Shown in pieces: positions 60,204 to 64,000 of a DNA stretch of 64,000 nucleotides (its first letter is position 1; each line of letters starts with the position of its first letter). This DNA comes from Acidiphilium iwatense (GTDB lineage: Bacteria; Pseudomonadota; Alphaproteobacteria; Acetobacterales; Acetobacteraceae), in contig NZ_JAKGBZ010000013.1 of assembly GCF_021556475.1 (NCBI RefSeq), forward strand, positions 36,574 through 100,573, in the 5' to 3' direction. Below the pieces are notes generated by a model. It worked only from the letters and a program-made list of their open reading frames with translations. It ran no database searches and was not told the DNA's origin. The position numbers and the translations under genes were made by a program.

Positions 60204-61478
60204 ATGACAAAAGCTCTCGATGGCGTGCGTATCCTGGACTTCACCCATGTCCAGTCCGGGCCGACCTGTACCCAGTTGCTCGCCTGGTTCGGTGCCGATG
60301 TCATCAAGATCGAGCGCCCGGGCGAGGGCGACATCACGCGCGGCCAGTTGCGTGATGTGCCCAATGCCGACAGCCTGTATTTCACCATGCTGAACGGCAA
60401 CAAGCGCTCGCTCACGCTCGACACGAAGAACCGCAAGGGCCGAGAGATTCTCGAGGAACTCGTAAAGATCTGCGACGTGATGGTCGAGAATTTCGCCCCT
60501 GGCACCCTCGACCGCATGGGGTTTACCTGGGAGCGCATCCAGACTCTCAACCCGCACATCATCCTGGCCTCGATCAAGGGATTCGGTCCCGGCCCGTTCG
60601 AGGATTACAAGGTCTATGAGAATATCGCCCAATGCGCCGGAGGAGCCGCGTCGACGACCGGATTCGATGATGGTCCACCGTTGGTCACCGGTGCGCAGAT
60701 CGGCGATAGCGGCACCGGGCTGCATCTTGCCCTCGGCATCGTCACGGCGCTCTATCAGCGCACCAAAACCGGGCGCGGTCAGAAGGTGCTCGCCGCGATG
60801 CAGGATGGCGTGCTCAATCTCTGCCGCGTCAAGCTGCGCGATCAGCAGCGTCTCGCCCACGGCCCGCTCACGGAATACCCACAATATCCCGATGGAGTAT
60901 TCGGCGATGCGGTGCCGCGCGCCGGCAACGCCTCGGGCGGTGGCCAGCCCGGCTGGATTCTCAAGTGCAAAGGGTGGGAGACCGACCCGAACGCCTATAT
61001 CTATTTCATCACCCAGGCGCCGGTCTGGAAATCGATCTGCGAGGTGATCGGCAAGCCGGAATGGATCACCGACCCGGACTATGCGACACCGAAGGCAAGG
61101 CTGCCGCGCCTCAAGCATATTTTCTCGGTCATCGAGGAGTGGACGATGACCAAGACGAAATATGAGGTGATGGAGATCGTCACCAAATACGACATTCCGT
61201 GCGGGCCGATCCTTTCGATGAAGGAAATCGCCGAGGATCAGTCGCTGCGCGCGACCGGAACCCTTGTCGAGGTCGATCACCCGGCGCGCGGCAAATATCT
61301 TACCGTCGGCAACCCCATCAAATTGTCGGACAGCCCGAGCGAGGTTCGGCGGTCGCCGCTGCTCGGCGAGCACAACGACGAGATCCTGCGCGACGTCCTG
61401 AAATTCGACGACCGGCAGGTGCATGAGGCGCATAATTCAGGGGCTCTCGGCTCGACGTCCGCGGTCGCCGCCGAATGA
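60204..61478 (+). CDS. frc: Formyl-CoA:oxalate CoA-transferase
   Basis: A 424-residue class III CoA-transferase. It closely follows the Oxalobacter Frc sequence as I remember it: [57 protein letters not shown], catalytic Asp D168 in [31 protein letters not shown], and [11 protein letters not shown]. It moves CoA from formyl-CoA to oxalate. ATG 60204 with GGAGG 8 bases upstream is clear. It is between the ThDP enzyme and an NDP-forming acyl-CoA synthetase. Confidence 0.95.
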   Translation: MTKALDGVRILDFTHVQSGPTCTQLLAWFGADVIKIERPGEGDITRGQLRDVPNADSLYFTMLNGNKRSLTLDTKNRKGREILEELVKICDVMVENFAPGTLDRMGFTWERIQTLNPHIILASIKGFGPGPFEDYKVYENIAQCAGGAASTTGFDDGPPLVTGAQIGDSGTGLHLALGIVTALYQRTKTGRGQKVLAAMQDGVLNLCRVKLRDQQRLAHGPLTEYPQYPDGVFGDAVPRAGNASGGGQPGWILKCKGWETDPNAYIYFITQAPVWKSICEVIGKPEWITDPDYATPKARLPRLKHIFSVIEEWTMTKTKYEVMEIVTKYDIPCGPILSMKEIAEDQSLRATGTLVEVDHPARGKYLTVGNPIKLSDSPSEVRRSPLLGEHNDEILRDVLKFDDRQVHEAHNSGALGSTSAVAAE

Positions 61479-61481
61479 TTC

Positions 61482-61527
61482 GCGGCACGGCCGGAATGGT
61501 TTCGGCGCGCCGTTCCGGCCGTGCCGC
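61482..61527 (+). repeat. Perfect 15-base-stem hairpin between frc and the acyl-CoA synthetase gene
   Basis: Positions 61482-61496 and 61513-61527 are exact reverse complements (GCGGCACGGCCGGAA and TTCCGGCCGTGCCGC) with a 16-base loop. There is no T-run, so it is more likely an mRNA stabiliser, processing site or Rho/attenuation element than an intrinsic terminator. It begins 4 bases after the frc stop. Confidence 0.75.
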
Positions 61528-61575
61528 TTCGACCGCCATGAATTTATGGCGGGACCTAAAACTTCCAGGAGATAG

Positions 61576-63756
61576 ATGATGTCAAGCACAGCGACAGCCG
61601 TTGCCCAGCACGGGCAGACGGGTAGAGGAGACCAATCGGTCGAGGCGGTACGCCGGATTCTCGACGAGGCCAGGAAAGACGGCCGCACCGCGCTGACCGC
61701 ACCCGAGGGCAAGGCGCTGTGCGACGCCTATGGCATTGCGGTGCCCGGAGAGGCGCTGGCCAAATCCGCCGACGAAGCGGCGAAGCAGGCCGCGGCAATG
61801 GGCTTTCCGGTGGTGCTGAAGATCGTCTCGCGCGATATTCTGCACAAGACCGAGGCGGGCGGCGTGCTGGTCGGCCTGAAATCGGCGGACGAGGTCAAAC
61901 GCGGCTACGATACCATTCTCGCCAATGCGCTCAACTACGACGCGAAAGCGGTGATCGACGGCGTCCAGGTTCAGCAGATGCTGACCGGCGGCCAGGAAGT
62001 CATCATCGGCGCGGTCACCGACGACAGTTTCGGCAAGCTGGTCGCCTTCGGCATGGGCGGCGTGCTGGTCGAGGTTCTGAAGGATATCACGTTCCGTCTG
62101 GCTCCGCTCGATTCTCAAGAGGCGATGGGCATGATCGACGGCATCCAGGCCGCCGAGATGCTGCGCGGCGTGCGCGGCGCGGAGCCGGCAAATCGCGATG
62201 CGCTTGCCGATATGATCGTGCGGGTCTCCCGGCTGGTCAGCGACTTTCCTGAAATCACCGAACTCGATCTCAATCCGGTCTTCGCGACCGCGAAAGGGGC
62301 GATCGCGGCGGATGTGCGCATCGTGCTCGATTTTGCGCCGAAAGCGGCGCGGCCCCGGCCGAGCCGGGAGGAGATCCTCGCCTCGATGACCCGCATCATG
62401 CGGCCGCGCGGGGTCGCCGTGATCGGCGCGTCGGCGGAGGACGGCAAGATCGGCAATTCGGTGATGAAGAACATCATCAATGGCGGATACCAGGGCAAAA
62501 TCTATCCGATTCACCCGAAGGCCGACGAGATCATGGGTCACAAGGCATACAAATCGGTGAAGGATGTGCCTGGCGAGATCGATGTCGCGGTGTTCGCGAT
62601 TCCTGCGAAATTCGTCGCGACGGCGCTGACCGAATGCGGCGAGAAGAAAATCTCCGGCGCCGTGCTGATCCCCTCCGGCTTTGCCGAAACGGGTAATGAG
62701 GAAGGCCAGATCGAACTCCAGGAGATCGGCCGCAAATACAATATCCGTCTGATGGGGCCGAATATCTACGGATTCTATTACCTGCCGGCCAATCTCTGCG
62801 CCACGTTCTGCACGCCATACGATGTCAAGGGTCACGCGGCGCTCTCCTCGCAGTCGGGCGGCATCGGTATGGCGATCATCGGCTTCAGCCGGTCGGCCAA
62901 GATGGGCGTTTCCGCTATCGTCGGCCTCGGCAACAAATCCGATCTCGATGAAGACGATCTGCTGACCTTCTTCGAACAGGATGACGAAACCCATATCGTC
63001 GCGCAGCATCTGGAAGATCTGAAAGATGGCCGTTCCTTCGCCGAAGTGGCGCGCCGGGTGACCAAGAAAAAGCCCGTCGTGGTGCTCAAGGCGGGACGGA
63101 CGGCGGCCGGCGCGAAGGCTGCGAGCTCGCATACCGGCGCGCTCGCCGGCAATGACCGCATCTATGAGGACGTGTTCAAGCAGGTCGGCGTGATCCGCGC
63201 CCGGTCCCTGCGCGAAATGCTCGATTTCGCCAGGGGCATCCCAAAACTGCCTACTCCCAAGGGAGAGAATGTCGTCATCATCACCGGCGCGGGCGGTTCG
63301 GGCGTCCTGCTATCCGATGCCTGCGTGGATTACGGCCTCAAGCTGATGACCATGCCGGCGGATCTCGATGCGGCGTTCAGGAAATTCATTCCGCCATTCG
63401 GCGCGGCGGGCAATCCGGTCGACATCACCGGCGGCGAGCCGCCCAAGACCTACCAGAACACGGTGCGTCTCGGGCTTGAGGACCCGCGCATTCACGCCCT
63501 GATCCTGGGCTACTGGCACACCATTATCACCCCGCCGATGGTGTTCGCCAGGATCATGGTCGAGGTGGTCGAGGAAATGCGCGCGAAAGGCATTGAAAAA
63601 CCCATCGTGGCATCCCTCGCGGGAGATGTGGAGGTCGAAGAGGCCGCGGAATATCTCTATGCGCACGGCATTCCGTCCTACGCCTATTCCACTGAAATTC
63701 CGGTCGCCGTGCTCGGCGCGAAATATCAGTGGGCGCGGGGCGCCAAGCTGATCTAG
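61576..63756 (+). CDS. NDP-forming acyl-CoA synthetase (ATP-grasp plus CoA-binding domains)
   Basis: A 726-residue protein. The ATP-grasp domain comes first (residues about 20-240: GIAVPGEALAKSADEA, FPVVLKIVSRDILHKTEAGGV, ITELDLNPVF). A CoA-binding Rossmann domain (about 275-400: AVIGASAEDGKIGNSVMKN) and a succinyl-CoA ligase-like domain with phospho-His H519 in SSHTGALAG follow. This order is reversed relative to the Acs/Pat type, in which CoA-binding leads. It interconverts an acyl-CoA, NDP and Pi with acid, NTP and CoA; in this locus oxalate or formate is a candidate substrate, but this is inference. ATG 61576 or 61579. Confidence 0.85.
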   Translation: MMSSTATAVAQHGQTGRGDQSVEAVRRILDEARKDGRTALTAPEGKALCDAYGIAVPGEALAKSADEAAKQAAAMGFPVVLKIVSRDILHKTEAGGVLVGLKSADEVKRGYDTILANALNYDAKAVIDGVQVQQMLTGGQEVIIGAVTDDSFGKLVAFGMGGVLVEVLKDITFRLAPLDSQEAMGMIDGIQAAEMLRGVRGAEPANRDALADMIVRVSRLVSDFPEITELDLNPVFATAKGAIAADVRIVLDFAPKAARPRPSREEILASMTRIMRPRGVAVIGASAEDGKIGNSVMKNIINGGYQGKIYPIHPKADEIMGHKAYKSVKDVPGEIDVAVFAIPAKFVATALTECGEKKISGAVLIPSGFAETGNEEGQIELQEIGRKYNIRLMGPNIYGFYYLPANLCATFCTPYDVKGHAALSSQSGGIGMAIIGFSRSAKMGVSAIVGLGNKSDLDEDDLLTFFEQDDETHIVAQHLEDLKDGRSFAEVARRVTKKKPVVVLKAGRTAAGAKAASSHTGALAGNDRIYEDVFKQVGVIRARSLREMLDFARGIPKLPTPKGENVVIITGAGGSGVLLSDACVDYGLKLMTMPADLDAAFRKFIPPFGAAGNPVDITGGEPPKTYQNTVRLGLEDPRIHALILGYWHTIITPPMVFARIMVEVVEEMRAKGIEKPIVASLAGDVEVEEAAEYLYAHGIPSYAYSTEIPVAVLGAKYQWARGAKLI

Positions 63757-63768
63757 CTCGTCGCGACC

Positions 63769-63800
63769 GGCAGGGGCGGCGATGCCGCTCCTGCCTTGCT
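63769..63800 (+). terminator. Hairpin after the acyl-CoA synthetase gene
   Basis: GGCAGGGGCGGC (63769-63780) pairs with GCCGCTCCTGCC (63784-63795) around a short loop, followed by TTGCTTTC. It is a probable but T-poor terminator 12 bases after the stop codon. Confidence 0.55.
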
Positions 63801-63878
63801 TTCATCTCGTAAGTCAAAATAACAGCTTGCACACCAGGGACACGGTTTCCGGTAAAGCGTGGGCATTGGGACGGTTCG

Positions 63879-64000
63879 ATGAACATACATGAGTATCAGG
63901 CGAAGGAATTGCTGAGATCGTATGGGGTTTCGGTATTGGGGGGCAGTGTTGCGTGGAGCGGGGAGGAGGCTGCTTTTGCGGCTGGGAAGCTGCCTGGTCC
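63879..64000 (+). CDS. Succinyl-CoA/malate-CoA ligase beta subunit (5' part only)
   Basis: The 40 visible codons from ATG 63879 read [19 protein letters not shown] and then [20 protein letters not shown], the N-terminus of the ATP-grasp beta subunit of succinate-CoA ligase (SucC) or malate thiokinase (MtkA). The rest is beyond the window, so the two cannot be separated. It follows a separate terminator and could be its own transcription unit or the end of the oxalate/C1-CoA cluster. Confidence 0.85.
   Translation, partial: MNIHEYQAKELLRSYGVSVLGGSVAWSGEEAAFAAGKLPG

Overview
The window is GC-rich, densely coding alphaproteobacterial chromosome, most probably from Acetobacteraceae/Rhodospirillales (an Acidiphilium- or Acidocella-like acidophile is my best guess; no rRNA is present to settle it). 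The evidence is an alphaproteobacterial-type LexA box (GTTC-N7-GTTC) before uvrA, a circularly permuted two-piece tmRNA with an ANDN-type tag, the condensing ALA synthase HemA, and red-type RuBisCO with its activase CbbX.

Layout. 1-6.8 kb: a partial membrane protein, then five genes with overlapping ends: an MFS transporter, a metallophosphoesterase/radical-SAM fusion, a TVP38/flavin-disulfide-oxidoreductase fusion, and two transferases of the rSAM/selenodomain-associated classes. 6.8-10.7 kb: glmU-glmS (UDP-GlcNAc synthesis) and the phosphoglycolate phosphatase gph. 10.7-17.1 kb: a complete SUF Fe-S assembly operon (Rrf2 regulator, sufB, sufC, sufD, sufS, sufU, sufT, sufA). 17.1-20.5 kb: sseA-metC-hisI and an XRE regulator. 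20.8-31.3 kb: yraN, a large unassigned PLP enzyme, an aldehyde dehydrogenase, gabT, cfa, an AI-2E-type exporter with a long cytosolic tail, nnr and a small membrane protein. 31.4-34.8 kb: a candidate sRNA, the tmRNA, thyX, hemA, tRNA-Thr(CGT) and a DUF1810 protein.

34.8-41.9 kb is a Calvin-cycle island: cbbR divergent from cbbF-cbbP-cbbA-cbbL-cbbS-cbbX. It encodes the regulator, FBPase, phosphoribulokinase, aldolase, form IC RuBisCO and activase. 41.9-54.9 kb is housekeeping: trpB-trpA, a GST, an HNH nuclease, an esterase, gluQ, a DegP-like protease, and a uvrA-permease-ABC ATPase-methyltransferase operon divergent from ssb.

54.9-64 kb is an oxalate/C1-CoA region: an OxlT-like antiporter, a CBS protein, a FadR-type GntR regulator, a ThDP-dependent 2-hydroxyacyl-CoA lyase/oxalyl-CoA decarboxylase-like enzyme, a convincing formyl-CoA:oxalate CoA-transferase (frc), an NDP-forming acyl-CoA synthetase, and the start of a sucC/mtkA-like subunit. 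Together with the cbb operon and gph this suggests growth on oxalate or formate with CO2 re-fixation. The most promising leads are the 0.3-6.8 kb radical-SAM operon and the non-canonical decarboxylase paired with a canonical Frc.
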